Below are positions 16,490 to 25,099 of a stretch of 64,000 nt of DNA, piece after piece. The notes beneath the pieces were generated by a model. That model was given only the letters and a program-made list of their open reading frames with translations. It searched no databases and was not told the origin of the DNA. Where the stretch lies: positions 372,001 to 436,000 of the forward strand of contig JAGQRW010000007.1 of the NCBI GenBank assembly GCA_020425085.1, read 5' to 3'. The position numbers and the translations under genes are program-made. Position 1 is the first letter of the stretch. Each line of letters opens with the position of its first letter. This stretch comes from Paracoccaceae bacterium. Lineage in GTDB: Bacteria > Pseudomonadota > Alphaproteobacteria > Rhodobacterales > Rhodobacteraceae.

Positions 16490-16714
16490 GTGACGTTCGA
16501 GATTTTTCTGCTGACCGGGGTGCTGCTTGGCGGTTTGTCGCTGATCTCGTTTCTGAGCGCGCTGATCGACGGGCGCCGGCCATGGGTTGCTGCACTGGTA
16601 CTGGTGATTGCCGCTGGGCTGATTTTTCTGGCGGCCAGAAGGCGCCCCGGCGGCCTGGTCTGGCAGGACTTTCCCGATGCTGTCTGGACCTTTCTGGCGG
16701 CAATCCTGAACTGA
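16490..16714 (+). CDS. Small membrane protein, 74 aa, function unknown
   Basis: A 74-residue protein with two predicted transmembrane segments (about residues 5-26 and 33-50) split by a short basic loop DGRRPW, and a third hydrophobic stretch at the C-terminus (VWTFLAAILN). It starts with GTG behind a strong GGGAGGGG. The position 17 bases after pyk suggests co-transcription with it. No family is recognised. Confidence 0.7.
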   Translation: MTFEIFLLTGVLLGGLSLISFLSALIDGRRPWVAALVLVIAAGLIFLAARRRPGGLVWQDFPDAVWTFLAAILN

Positions 16715-16746
16715 ATCCGCGGCCCGATACCATTCTGCGATGGGGC

Positions 16747-16775
16747 TTGCCAAATCTTGCGCCCGCTTTTATACA
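16747..16775 (+). promoter_or_regulatory. Sigma-70-type promoter for rpmI-rplT
   Basis: TTGCCA at 16747-16752 is followed after exactly 17 bases by TATACA at 16770-16775, close to the housekeeping consensus. It lies about 80 bases ahead of rpmI, leaving room for a leader. Confidence 0.6.
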
Positions 16776-16853
16776 CCCGAACTTCAACGGTGTGGCCGGC
16801 GACAAGGGCTGCCGAGTGGCACCAATCACCATTCCTGAGACTAGGAGACGGAA

Positions 16854-17054
16854 ATGCCCAAGATGAAGACCAAATCAGGCGCCAAAAAACGCTTTACGGT
16901 GACGGCCACGGGCCGCATCAAGGCAGGCCAGGCCGGCAAACGCCACGGCATGATCAAACGCTCGACGAAATTCATTCGCAACGCAAGGGGCACCATGATC
17001 CTGTGCAAGGCGGATGAAACCATCGTCAAGAAATACATGCCATACGCGCGCTGA
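16854..17054 (+). CDS. rpmI: 50S ribosomal protein L35
   Basis: A 66-residue basic protein beginning [19 protein letters not shown], the typical L35 N-terminus, with [13 protein letters not shown] in the middle. It is a structural protein of the large ribosomal subunit. GGAGACGG precedes the start. L20 follows 15 bases later, the usual pairing; infC, which often precedes them, is not here. Confidence 0.97.
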   Translation: MPKMKTKSGAKKRFTVTATGRIKAGQAGKRHGMIKRSTKFIRNARGTMILCKADETIVKKYMPYAR

Positions 17055-17069
17055 AAAGGAGCCTGAACC

Positions 17070-17432
17070 ATGTCCCGAGTTAAAGGAGGCGCAGCCTCAC
17101 ACGCCCGCCATCGCAAGGTCGTCAAGGCCGCTGCCGGTTATTACGGCGCGCGTTCGCGCAATTTTCGTACCGCCACACAGGCCGTCGACAAAGCCAATCA
17201 ATACGCCACCCGCGACCGCAAGAACCGCAAGCGCAATTTCCGCGCTTTGTGGATCCAGCGGATCAATGCGGCAGTGCGCGGCCATGACGAATCGCTGACT
17301 TATTCGCGTTTCATCAATGGTCTTTCGCTGGCCGGGATCGAGGTCGACCGCAAGGTTCTGGCCGATCTGGCGGTGCACGAACCCGAAGCCTTTGGCGCGA
17401 TTGTTGACCAGGCCAAAGCGGCGCTGGCCTGA
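17070..17432 (+). CDS. rplT: 50S ribosomal protein L20
   Basis: A 120-residue basic protein, starting [20 protein letters not shown] and containing [12 protein letters not shown], both typical of L20. It binds 23S rRNA during early assembly of the large subunit. It is the second gene of rpmI-rplT and is followed by a clear terminator. In many bacteria L20 represses its own operon through the leader; whether that occurs here cannot be read from the sequence. Confidence 0.97.
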   Translation: MSRVKGGAASHARHRKVVKAAAGYYGARSRNFRTATQAVDKANQYATRDRKNRKRNFRALWIQRINAAVRGHDESLTYSRFINGLSLAGIEVDRKVLADLAVHEPEAFGAIVDQAKAALA

Positions 17433-17460
17433 TCCTGTGAATCGCCGGAATTGAATTAAA

Positions 17461-17488
17461 GGCCCGTGCTGGTTGCGCGGGCTTTTTG
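17461..17488 (+). terminator. Rho-independent terminator of rpmI-rplT
   Basis: GCCCGTGC pairs with GCGCGGGC across a short loop (one mismatch-type pair), followed by TTTTTG. It lies about 30 bases after the rplT stop. Confidence 0.85.
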
Positions 17489-17567
17489 TTTGGCGAATCG
17501 GTTTCAAGTTGTCGGTTTGAGTGATTTCAGTCTTGCGAAACCCCGTTGAACGCGAAACATTGCTGCG

Positions 17568-18008
17568 ATGAATTATCAGCCGAAAAATCCCGACTATATC
17601 CCGCATATTCAGGACGCGTTCGCGCGTCAGGGATTGATGCAGACCTTTCGCGCCGAATTGCAAGGCATCAGCCCCGGTCAGGTGGTGATCGAACAGGATT
17701 TCGCCGAGGGTCTGTTGCAACAGCATGGCGGGTTGCATGGGGGTGTGATCGCGGCCTTGCTGGATACGGCCTGTGGCCTTTCGGCGGTGACGCTGCTGCC
17801 TGCCGGGCAGGGGATTCTGACGATTGAATTCAAGACCAATTTCCTGTCACCGGGATCGGCGGAACGGTTCCGTTTTGTCGGAAATGTTCTGAAACCCGGC
17901 CGCCGCGTGACCGTCAGCGAAGGCCGCGCCTACGCCATCGGCAAGACGGGGGACAAGCTGATTGCCAGCATGACCGCCACCATGATGACCATCGACCTGA
18001 AAGGCTGA
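17568..18008 (+). CDS. PaaI-family hotdog thioesterase
   Basis: A 146-residue hotdog-fold protein. The catalytic region GGLHGGVIAALLDTACGLSA lies near residue 55 and contains the His-Gly-Gly and Asp positions typical of PaaI/YdiI-type acyl-CoA thioesterases; TIEFKTNFLSPG follows near residue 90. Such enzymes hydrolyse acyl- or aryl-CoA thioesters in the cytoplasm. The substrate cannot be assigned. It sits alone between rplT and pheS. Confidence 0.86.
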   Translation: MNYQPKNPDYIPHIQDAFARQGLMQTFRAELQGISPGQVVIEQDFAEGLLQQHGGLHGGVIAALLDTACGLSAVTLLPAGQGILTIEFKTNFLSPGSAERFRFVGNVLKPGRRVTVSEGRAYAIGKTGDKLIASMTATMMTIDLKG

Positions 18009-18084
18009 TTGACGACCGAGGCTTGCATTCGGGTCTTGGTGTGATAGCAGATGCCGAACCGAAATTGACAGGAATCAATCCGCG

Positions 18085-19164
18085 ATGGACGGCCTTGACG
18101 CGCTGAAGAAAAAGTATCTGGACGGCATTCTGGCCGCCGCCGATGAAGCCGCGCTGGAAGATTTGCGCCTGTCCGCCCTTGGCAAGAAGGGCGAGGTCGC
18201 GTTGATGATGCGCGAACTTGGCAAGATGACACCCGAACAGCGCCAGCAGACCGGCCCGGTGCTGAATGCGCTGAAGGACGAGCTCAACTCGGCCCTTGCC
18301 GCACGCAAGGCGGCACTTGGTGACGCGGTGCTGGAGGAACGCCTCAGGACCGAATGGCTGGATGTGACCTTGGCCGGTCGCCACCGCCGCCAGGGCTCGA
18401 TCCATCCAGTCAGCCAGGTAACCGAAGAAGTCACCGCAATATTCGCCGATCTGGGGTTTTCGGTTGCCGAAGGCCCGCAGATCGAAAGCGACTGGTACAA
18501 TTTCGATGCGCTGAACATCCCGCCGGAACATCCGACCCGGACCGAAATGGATACCTTCTACATGCACCGCGACGAGGGCGACAACCGCCCGCCGCATGTG
18601 CTTAGAACCCATACCAGCCCGGTGCAGATCCGGCACATGCAACAATACGGCGCGCCCTGTCGCATCATCGCGCCGGGCCGGGTTTACCGCGCCGATTATG
18701 ATCAGACGCATACGCCGATGTTCCACCAGATCGAAGGTCTGGCGCTGGGCGCTGATCTGTCCATGGCCAACCTCAAATGGGTGCTGGAGGAGTTTTTCTC
18801 GGCCTTTTTCGGCATCTCGGTGAAAACCCGGTTCCGCGCCTCGCATTTTCCGTTCACCGAACCCTCGGCCGAAGTGGATATCCAGTGCTCGTGGGATCAG
18901 GGGCAGTTGAAGATCGGCGAAGGCGACGACTGGATGGAGGTGCTGGGTTCCGGCATGGTACATCCGAAGGTTCTGAAGGCGGGCGGAGTCGATCCCGACA
19001 AATTCCAGGGCTTCGCCTTTGGCATGGGTATCGACCGCATCGCCATGCTGAAATACGGCATCCCGGACCTCAGGGCGTTTTTTGATTCAGATTTACGCTG
19101 GCTGAGGCATTACGGCTTTGCCGCGCTTGATCAGCCAACGCTGCATGGCGGGGTTTCGCGCTAG
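18085..19164 (+). CDS. pheS: Phenylalanyl-tRNA synthetase alpha subunit
   Basis: A 359-residue class II aminoacyl-tRNA synthetase subunit. The N-terminal coiled coil (residues 1-90) contacts tRNA; the class II core follows with [12 protein letters not shown], the [10 protein letters not shown] segment of motif 2, and motif 3 [17 protein letters not shown]. It pairs with PheT to form the heterotetramer that charges tRNA-Phe. An unusual point is that a secreted-protein gene lies between pheS and pheT, which are normally adjacent. Confidence 0.96.
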   Translation: MDGLDALKKKYLDGILAAADEAALEDLRLSALGKKGEVALMMRELGKMTPEQRQQTGPVLNALKDELNSALAARKAALGDAVLEERLRTEWLDVTLAGRHRRQGSIHPVSQVTEEVTAIFADLGFSVAEGPQIESDWYNFDALNIPPEHPTRTEMDTFYMHRDEGDNRPPHVLRTHTSPVQIRHMQQYGAPCRIIAPGRVYRADYDQTHTPMFHQIEGLALGADLSMANLKWVLEEFFSAFFGISVKTRFRASHFPFTEPSAEVDIQCSWDQGQLKIGEGDDWMEVLGSGMVHPKVLKAGGVDPDKFQGFAFGMGIDRIAMLKYGIPDLRAFFDSDLRWLRHYGFAALDQPTLHGGVSR

Positions 19165-19253
19165 GTCTTGGCGCCACCTGCGATTGACTTCTGCCCTTTG
19201 AAAGCTGACGTTTGTCGGAGTAATTTCCCGCGCTTGGTTTTCTGAGGTTTCCC

Positions 19254-19652
19254 ATGATCAATCCGCTTGTCCTGACGGCAATTCTTGCCGCCCTACCTGC
19301 CGCAGTCACCGCTGGTGAGGTTTGGCAGACTGAAATGGGTGGGGTGATCCATCAGCGTGATATCGGCGATATGGCGGTTTTTTCCATTCCGCTTGATGAA
19401 ATCACCGGGCTGATTTACCTGCCGGGCCTTGCCGATGGCCGTATGGTTGAGGGCAGCTTGACGGGGTTCTGGATTTCTGACGAGGTCGGGCCTTGCCCCG
19501 CCGAACTCCGCTCGCCCGAGGGGTTGATGTCGGATTCCTGGGGCAAGGTCGAGATCGTGTTTGACAGCCCCGCCAATCGCGGCAACTGGACCATGCATCT
19601 TGGCGCATGCTTTGATGCGCCGCACCTCACCCTGCGCGGTCTGCTGAAATAG
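19254..19652 (+). CDS. Predicted secreted protein, 132 aa, function unknown
   Basis: A 132-residue protein with a clear signal peptide (about residues 1-20, cleavage near AVTAGE). The mature part has alternating beta-like strands (AVFSIPLDEITGLIYLPGL, MVEGSLTGFWISDE) and two cysteines (near residues 82 and 121) that could form a disulfide. No family is recognised. It is inserted between pheS and pheT on the same strand, with about 90 bases on either side. Confidence 0.72.
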   Translation: MINPLVLTAILAALPAAVTAGEVWQTEMGGVIHQRDIGDMAVFSIPLDEITGLIYLPGLADGRMVEGSLTGFWISDEVGPCPAELRSPEGLMSDSWGKVEIVFDSPANRGNWTMHLGACFDAPHLTLRGLLK

Positions 19653-19746
19653 CCGTGCAAGGCCGGGTGCCCGCCGAAATCCGCCTTTCCCCCTGCCTGC
19701 CTTTGGGTTATTGACGGCGCGATACATTCTGACGAAGGCCACGCCC

Positions 19747-22167
19747 ATGAAATTCACCCTCTCCTGGCTACGCGAGCATCTTGAGACCGAAGCGACGATC
19801 GAGGATATTGTATACGCCCTGACCGACCTTGGCCTTGAAGTCGAAGGGGTGGAAAACCCTGCCGATAGCCTGGGTGCATTTCGCATCTGCCGGGTGATCG
19901 AGGCAGTACAGCACCCCAATGCCGACCGCCTGCGGCTGTGCCGGGTGGAAACCTGGCCGAATGGGCCGGACAAGCCCGCTGAAGAGGTGCAGGTGGTTTG
20001 CGGTGCGCCAAACGCCCGCACCGGCCTGATTGGTGTGTTTGCGCCGGTCGGAACCCATGTTCCCGGCACTGGGGTTGACCTTAAACCCGGCGTTATCCGA
20101 GGTGTTGAAAGCAACGGCATGCTGTGTTCGGAACGCGAACTGATGCTGTCGGACGATCACGATGGTATCATTGATCTGCCCGCTGATGCGCCGCTTGGCG
20201 AGCGGTTCATCGACTATGCCGAACGCAACGATCCGGTGATCGACATTGCCATCACCCCAAACCGCCCGGATGCGCTGGGGGTTCAGGGGATTGCCCGTGA
20301 TCTGGCGGCGCGTGGGCTGGGGCGGCTGATATCGCCTGCGGCGGTTCCGGTTAAGGGCGCGTTCAAAAGCCCGGTCAATGTGGTTCTGGGTGAAGATGTC
20401 AGGGACGGTCCCTGTCCCCTGTTTGTCGGGCGCTATATTCGCGGTGTCAAGAATGGCCCGTCGCCGGAATGGCTGCAAACCCGGTTGCGGGCGGTCGGGC
20501 TCAGGCCGATTTCGGCGCTGGTGGATGTCACCAACCTTCTGACTTATGACCGCAACCGGCCCTTGCATGTGTTTGATGCCGACAAGCTGAGCGGCGATAT
20601 CGAGGTTCGGCTGGCGAAAAAGGGCGAAACCCTGATGGCGCTGGATGACAAGGAATATCGTTTTGACGGCACTGAGGTGTTGATCTGTGACGCCGCTGGC
20701 GGACAAAGCATTGGCGGCATCATGGGCGGGCTGGAAACCAGTTGCACCTATGAAACGGTGAATGTGTTCGTTGAGGCGGCGTATTTTGAACCGGTCCGGG
20801 TTGCTGCCAGCGGGCGCAAGCACAAGATCAATTCCGATGCGCGGTATCGCAATGAACGCGGCATCGACCCGGAATTCACCGTTGAAGGCATGGAACTGGC
20901 GACCCGCCTGATTTTGGATTTTTGCGGCGGCGAAGCCTCGGATCTGGTGATTTCCGGTGCGCCGCCTCAGGATACGCGCCGCTATACGCTTGATCCTGAA
21001 CGGGTGAGTTCGCTGGTTGGCATGGATATCGCCGCCGAAACCCAGATTGCCACCTTGAAAGCACTCGGGTTTCGTCTGGACGGGCTTGAGGTAACACCGC
21101 CAAGCTGGCGCCCCGATGTGCAAGGCAGCGCCGATCTGGTCGAGGAAATCGCCCGCATCGCCTCGCTTACCCGGCTGGAAAGCAAGCCGATGCAGCGCGA
21201 GAATACTGGCGTGACGCGGCCGATCCTGACGCCGTTGCAACGGCGCGAAACCATGGCGCGGCGTGCGGTTGCAGCACTTGGCTACAATGAATGCGTGACC
21301 TACACGTTCATCGACAAGGCCTCGGCCGGGTTGTTTGGCGGTGGCAGCGATGCAACCATGCTGGCCAACCCGATCTCAAGCGAGATGAGCCATATGCGCC
21401 CCGATCTTTTGCCGGCGCTGTTGCAGGCGGCATCGCGCAATCAGGCGCGTGGTTTTGCCGATCTGGCGCTGTTTGAGGTCGGCCCGGCCTTTCACGGCGG
21501 CGAACCCGGCGAGCAGCATGTTCAGGCCAGTGGCCTGCTGGTCGGCCATACCGGCGCACGCGATGCCTTTGGCAGCCGCCGCGCGGTTGATCTCTATGAC
21601 GCCAAGGCCGATGCCGAGGCGGTGCTGGCGGCCATCGGTGCGCCCGCCAAGCTGATGGTACAGCGGAACGCGCCGGGTTGGTGGCATCCCGGTCGATCCG
21701 GGCAATTCTCGCTTGGGCCGAAAAACATTCTGGCGACATTTGGCGAGGTGCATCCGAAGATTCTGAAGGCGATTGGGGTCAAGGGCCCGGCGGTGGCATT
21801 CACGGTTCTGATCGAGAATGTGCCGATTGCGAAATCCACCTCGACCACCCGCCCGGCGCTGGCGATCAGCGATTTGCAGGCGGTGGAACGCGATTTCGCC
21901 TTTGTGGTGGATGACGGGGTTGAAGCGATTAGCCTGATCAATGCCGCCAAGGCCGCGGACAAGGTGTTGATTGCCGATGTATCGGTTTTCGATGTGTTCC
22001 GCGGCGCCAAGGCCGAGGCGCAGCTTGGTGCGGGCAAGAAATCCGTGGCCATCGCGGTCAGGCTGGAACCCAAGGAGGCCACGCTGACCGATAAGGATAT
22101 CGAGGCGATATCGGCCCGGATCATCGGCAAGGTCGGGGATCTGACCGGGGCGGTATTGCGCGGATAG
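19747..22167 (+). CDS. pheT: Phenylalanyl-tRNA synthetase beta subunit
   Basis: An 806-residue subunit. The start KFTLSWLREHLET is typical; the EMAP-like tRNA-binding domain contains QHPNADRLRLCRVET; the B3/B4 editing domain spans about 200-400; the B5 domain carries TPPSWRPDVQGSADLVEEI; the C-terminal FDX-ACB domain (from about residue 712) includes RDFAFVVDD. With PheS it charges tRNA-Phe. The ATG at 19747 is chosen over an upstream start because it matches the family N-terminus and has GAAGG ahead. Confidence 0.96.
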   Translation: MKFTLSWLREHLETEATIEDIVYALTDLGLEVEGVENPADSLGAFRICRVIEAVQHPNADRLRLCRVETWPNGPDKPAEEVQVVCGAPNARTGLIGVFAPVGTHVPGTGVDLKPGVIRGVESNGMLCSERELMLSDDHDGIIDLPADAPLGERFIDYAERNDPVIDIAITPNRPDALGVQGIARDLAARGLGRLISPAAVPVKGAFKSPVNVVLGEDVRDGPCPLFVGRYIRGVKNGPSPEWLQTRLRAVGLRPISALVDVTNLLTYDRNRPLHVFDADKLSGDIEVRLAKKGETLMALDDKEYRFDGTEVLICDAAGGQSIGGIMGGLETSCTYETVNVFVEAAYFEPVRVAASGRKHKINSDARYRNERGIDPEFTVEGMELATRLILDFCGGEASDLVISGAPPQDTRRYTLDPERVSSLVGMDIAAETQIATLKALGFRLDGLEVTPPSWRPDVQGSADLVEEIARIASLTRLESKPMQRENTGVTRPILTPLQRRETMARRAVAALGYNECVTYTFIDKASAGLFGGGSDATMLANPISSEMSHMRPDLLPALLQAASRNQARGFADLALFEVGPAFHGGEPGEQHVQASGLLVGHTGARDAFGSRRAVDLYDAKADAEAVLAAIGAPAKLMVQRNAPGWWHPGRSGQFSLGPKNILATFGEVHPKILKAIGVKGPAVAFTVLIENVPIAKSTSTTRPALAISDLQAVERDFAFVVDDGVEAISLINAAKAADKVLIADVSVFDVFRGAKAEAQLGAGKKSVAIAVRLEPKEATLTDKDIEAISARIIGKVGDLTGAVLRG

Positions 22168-22186
22168 TCCGGGATGCCTGCGGCGC

Positions 22187-22208
22187 GAGTATTTCGGGAA
22201 CAATGAGG
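22187..22208 (+). repeat. Short intergenic repeat, copy 4 (overlaps a start codon)
   Basis: GAGTATTTCGGGAACAATGA matches the repeat tail. The ATG inside it, at 22203, is the predicted start of the next gene. Confidence 0.55.
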
Positions 22209-23330
22209 GGCCCCGTGGAGCAGGTAGAGACGGTGATTGTCGGCGCGGGTGTGATCGGGCTGGCGATTGCGCGGTATCTGGCGGTCAGGGGGCAGGAGGT
22301 TTTGATTCTTGAGGCTGAGGGTGCGGTGGGGCGGCATACCTCAACGCGCAATTCGCAGGTTATTCATGCCGGGATTTATTATCCGCGGGGATCAGCCCAG
22401 CAGGTGTTGTGCCTGAAGGGGCGCCAGATGCTTTACGACTATTGCGCCAGCCGTCATGTGGGGCATCGCCGTATCGGCAAACTGACAGTGGCGCGCAAAT
22501 CAGCAGAGGTTGACCAGTTGCATGCACTGGCAGCGCAGGGGCGAGCTAACGGGGTTGATGATCTAAGCGTCATATCAGCAGCAGCGCTGGCAGAGCGCGA
22601 GCCTGCCGTGGTCGGGGCGGGGGCGATGTTGTCGCCATCAAGCGGTATCGTCGATGCACCGGGGTTGATGCTGTCGCTGCTGGGTGAGGCCGAGGCGGGG
22701 GGCGCGATGCTGGCATTGAACGCGCGGTTCCTGAGGGCGCGAAAGGAGCGGGGGCGGTTTTTGCTGGAGGTTGGGGGTGCTATCGAGGTCACGATTGGTT
22801 GCAAGCGGCTGGTCAATGCCGCCGCCCTTGGTGCCTGGGGCGTGGCATCGGGGATTGATGGAATGCGCGTAGACAGCATTCCGCCCTGCAATCTTGCCAA
22901 GGGCAATTATTTTTCGATCCCGGGACCGTCGCCGTTTTCGGCCCTGATCTATCCGATGCCGAAGGTCGGCTCGCTAGGCATACATTCAGTGCAGGATCTT
23001 GGTGGCGGTGTGAGGTTTGGCCCGGATATGCATTGGGTTGATGTGGTGGACTATTCGGTTGACCCAGAATTTTTGCCGCAGTTCGAGGCGGAAATCCGCA
23101 GCTATTGGCCGGGCCTGCCGGAAGGGGTGTTGAGGCCCGACATGGCGGGGATCAGGCCGCGTATCTGGGGGTTCGGTTCAGCCAAGCGTGAGTTTGAGTT
23201 TCAGGATTCCTCGGTTCATGGCGTTGCTGGGCTGGTGCAGTTGTTCGGGTTTGAATCACCGGGCTTGACCGCATGTCTGGCGATTGCCGAACATGTAGGC
23301 GAATTACTTGGCAAAGGAGACGATCAATGA
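22203..23330 (+). CDS. FAD-dependent oxidoreductase, L-2-hydroxyglutarate oxidase-like
   Basis: A 375-residue DAO-family flavoprotein. The dinucleotide-binding motif VIVGAGVIGLAIARYLA lies at residues 10-26; GRHTSTRNSQVIHAGIYYP is the hallmark of the LhgO/YgaF group, which oxidises L-2-hydroxyglutarate to 2-oxoglutarate and passes electrons to quinone. FESPGLTACLAIAEHV closes the FAD site. The substrate is inferred from family only. The start may be the ATG at 22203 or the GTG at 22215, which has GAGGGG just ahead. The stop overlaps the start of ytoQ by 4 bases. Confidence 0.86.
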   Translation: MRGPVEQVETVIVGAGVIGLAIARYLAVRGQEVLILEAEGAVGRHTSTRNSQVIHAGIYYPRGSAQQVLCLKGRQMLYDYCASRHVGHRRIGKLTVARKSAEVDQLHALAAQGRANGVDDLSVISAAALAEREPAVVGAGAMLSPSSGIVDAPGLMLSLLGEAEAGGAMLALNARFLRARKERGRFLLEVGGAIEVTIGCKRLVNAAALGAWGVASGIDGMRVDSIPPCNLAKGNYFSIPGPSPFSALIYPMPKVGSLGIHSVQDLGGGVRFGPDMHWVDVVDYSVDPEFLPQFEAEIRSYWPGLPEGVLRPDMAGIRPRIWGFGSAKREFEFQDSSVHGVAGLVQLFGFESPGLTACLAIAEHVGELLGKGDDQ

Positions 23331-23773
23331 GTGGTTTGAAAGTATATCTGTCCGGCGAAATTCATACCGACTGGCGACAAACCATTCAGGATGGTGCCGC
23401 CGGGATGCCGGTGGTGTTCAGCGCGCCGGTGACCGATCATCAGGCCTCGGATGATTGCGGTGTCGCGATCCTTGGTGATGAGGCTGACAAGTTCTGGCAC
23501 GACCACAAGGGGGCCAAGCTGAATGCCATCCGCACCCGCAAGGCGATAGCTGACGCTGATATCGTGGTGGTGCGGTTTGGTGATAAATACAAGCAGTGGA
23601 ATGCCGCGTTTGATGCCGGTTACGCTGCCGCGCTTGGCAAGTCGCTGATCATCCTGCATGCGCCCGAACACCAGCACCCCTTGAAAGAGGTGGATGCGGC
23701 AGCGCTGGCGGTGGCTGAGCACCCGGAACAGGTGGTGCGGATACTCAGCTATATTCTGGACGGCACGCTTTAG
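23327..23773 (+). CDS. YtoQ family protein
   Basis: A 148-residue protein matching the YtoQ family: VYLSGEIHTDWRQTI at the N-terminus, FSAPVTDHQASDDCG near residue 30, and DADIVVVRFGDKYKQWNAAF near residue 75. The fold resembles nucleoside 2-deoxyribosyltransferases, but no activity is established. AAAGGAGA is a near-perfect Shine-Dalgarno, and the start overlaps the stop of the preceding oxidoreductase, so the two are translationally coupled. Confidence 0.88.
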   Translation: MSGLKVYLSGEIHTDWRQTIQDGAAGMPVVFSAPVTDHQASDDCGVAILGDEADKFWHDHKGAKLNAIRTRKAIADADIVVVRFGDKYKQWNAAFDAGYAAALGKSLIILHAPEHQHPLKEVDAAALAVAEHPEQVVRILSYILDGTL

Positions 23774-23774
23774 G

Positions 23775-24476
23775 TCAGGGGCGCGGCGGGTTTACCATGC
23801 CACGTTTGACCGCCGGGCGGGCCATGCATCGTTCAAGATATCCCGGAACATTGGCAAGCTCGTTCCAGCCAGCCAGTTCTGCACCCTCATAAAAGTTCAA
23901 AAGAGTGTTGAGCCAGGGGAAAATGGCGATGTCGGCGATGGAATAGTCATCCATGATGAATTCCCGCCCTTCAAGCCGTTGGTCAACTACCGCTAACAGG
24001 CGCTGGGTTTCGTTGATGTAACGCTGGCGCGGGCGTGGATCTTCGATGTCCTTGCCGGCGAACTTGATAAAATAGCCGAGTTGGCCGAACATCGGGCCGA
24101 TGCCGCCGATCTGGAACATCAGCCACTGGATGGTCTGATACCGCAAGGCAGTGTCGGCAGGCATCAGTTTGCCGGTTTTTTCCGCCAGATAAATCAGGAT
24201 TGCGCCGCTTTCAAACAGCGGCAGCGGCTTGCCGCGCGGACCGTTCGGGTCAATGATCGCGGGGATCTTGTTATTGGGGTTCAGCGACAGAAACTCCGGG
24301 CTAAACTGGTCGTCGGTTGCGAAATTCACCAGATGCGCGTCATAAGGCAGTTCGGTTTCTTCCAGCATGATGGACGCCTTGACGCCGTTTGGCGTGGTCA
24401 TGGAATATAGCTGGATATTGTCGGGATTGACTGGTGGCCAACGCCTGGTGATTGGAAAATCCGTTAGTGTTTTCAT
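23775..24476 (-). CDS. Glutathione S-transferase family protein (YfcG/YghU-like)
   Basis: A 233-residue GST. The thioredoxin-like N-terminal domain has QLYSMTTPNGVKASIMLEE with the T-P-N-G segment typical of the Nu class (YfcG/YghU/Ure2), and NNKIPAIIDPNGP and FESGAILIYLAE bind glutathione. The all-alpha C-terminal half starts near residue 120. YfcG-like enzymes act as disulfide-bond reductases with bound glutathione. It is convergent with ytoQ with only one base between the stops. Confidence 0.88.
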   Translation of the reverse strand: MKTLTDFPITRRWPPVNPDNIQLYSMTTPNGVKASIMLEETELPYDAHLVNFATDDQFSPEFLSLNPNNKIPAIIDPNGPRGKPLPLFESGAILIYLAEKTGKLMPADTALRYQTIQWLMFQIGGIGPMFGQLGYFIKFAGKDIEDPRPRQRYINETQRLLAVVDQRLEGREFIMDDYSIADIAIFPWLNTLLNFYEGAELAGWNELANVPGYLERCMARPAVKRGMVNPPRP

Positions 24477-24587
24477 TTGCTTGCGAACCCCTCGTCGTTT
24501 TCTGTTATCGGTTTACTGCGTCTAGATAGGGCTTGGAAGGGGGGATTAACAGGGGGCAATCATGCCCCATCCATACGAGAATTCTTG

Positions 24588-24614
24588 ATTTCTGCGTCAA
24601 CCTGACGCAGAAAT
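24588..24614 (+). promoter_or_regulatory. Perfect 12-bp inverted repeat in the mscL upstream region
   Basis: ATTTCTGCGTCA at 24588-24599 and TGACGCAGAAAT at 24603-24614 are exact reverse complements with three bases (ACC) between. It ends 33 bases ahead of the mscL start. It may be an operator or a leader hairpin; no T-run follows. Confidence 0.6.
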
Positions 24615-24647
24615 GTTGTGTGAGCAGTATTTATGGGGGATTTCCCA

Positions 24648-25043
24648 ATGATCAATGAATTCAAGGATTTCATCGCCAAGGGCAATGTCATGGACATGGC
24701 CGTCGGTATCATCATCGGTGCCGCATTCACGGCAATCGTCAGTTCGCTGGTTGGTGATCTGATCAACCCGATCATCAGTCTTTTCACCGGAGGCATTGAT
24801 TTTTCCAGCCTCGCCATCCGGTTGAGCGATGGCGAAGAGGGCGCGGTTTTCGCCTATGGCAAATTCATAATGGCGGTCATCAATTTCCTGATCATCGCAT
24901 TCGTGGTGTTCTTGCTGGTGAAAATGGTTAACCGGGTGAAGGACGCTGGCGCCAAGAAGAAGGTGGAGGCCGCAGCGCCGCCGCCGGGGCCAAGCGAGAT
25001 CGACATTCTGATGGAAATCCGCGACGCGTTGGCGAAAAAATAG
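24648..25043 (+). CDS. mscL: Large-conductance mechanosensitive channel
   Basis: A 131-residue inner-membrane protein with two transmembrane helices. The first helix region, [21 protein letters not shown], forms the pore gate; the second, about residues 68-92, contains [20 protein letters not shown] charged C-terminal bundle follows. MscL opens under membrane tension to release solutes on osmotic downshock. The ATG at 24648 is preferred over one 15 bases upstream because GGGGGA is well placed for it. Confidence 0.96.
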   Translation: MINEFKDFIAKGNVMDMAVGIIIGAAFTAIVSSLVGDLINPIISLFTGGIDFSSLAIRLSDGEEGAVFAYGKFIMAVINFLIIAFVVFLLVKMVNRVKDAGAKKKVEAAAPPPGPSEIDILMEIRDALAKK

Positions 25044-25063
25044 CCTTTCGGCAATGACCGTTC

Positions 25064-25090
25064 AAAGGCCCGCCGGGTGACGGGCCTTTT
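25064..25090. terminator. Bidirectional terminator between mscL and ald
   Basis: AAAGGCCCG and CGGGCCTTTT form a 6-bp GC stem flanked by A and T runs, so it can end transcripts from both convergent genes. It lies 20 bases after mscL and 10 bases past the ald stop. Confidence 0.8.
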
Positions 25091-25099
25091 GATAGATGG

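Noticed and set aside
19768-21240. A 490-codon open frame on the minus strand inside pheT
   Set aside because: Composition is that of a reverse frame of GC-rich coding DNA, and pheT is conserved across the whole stretch.
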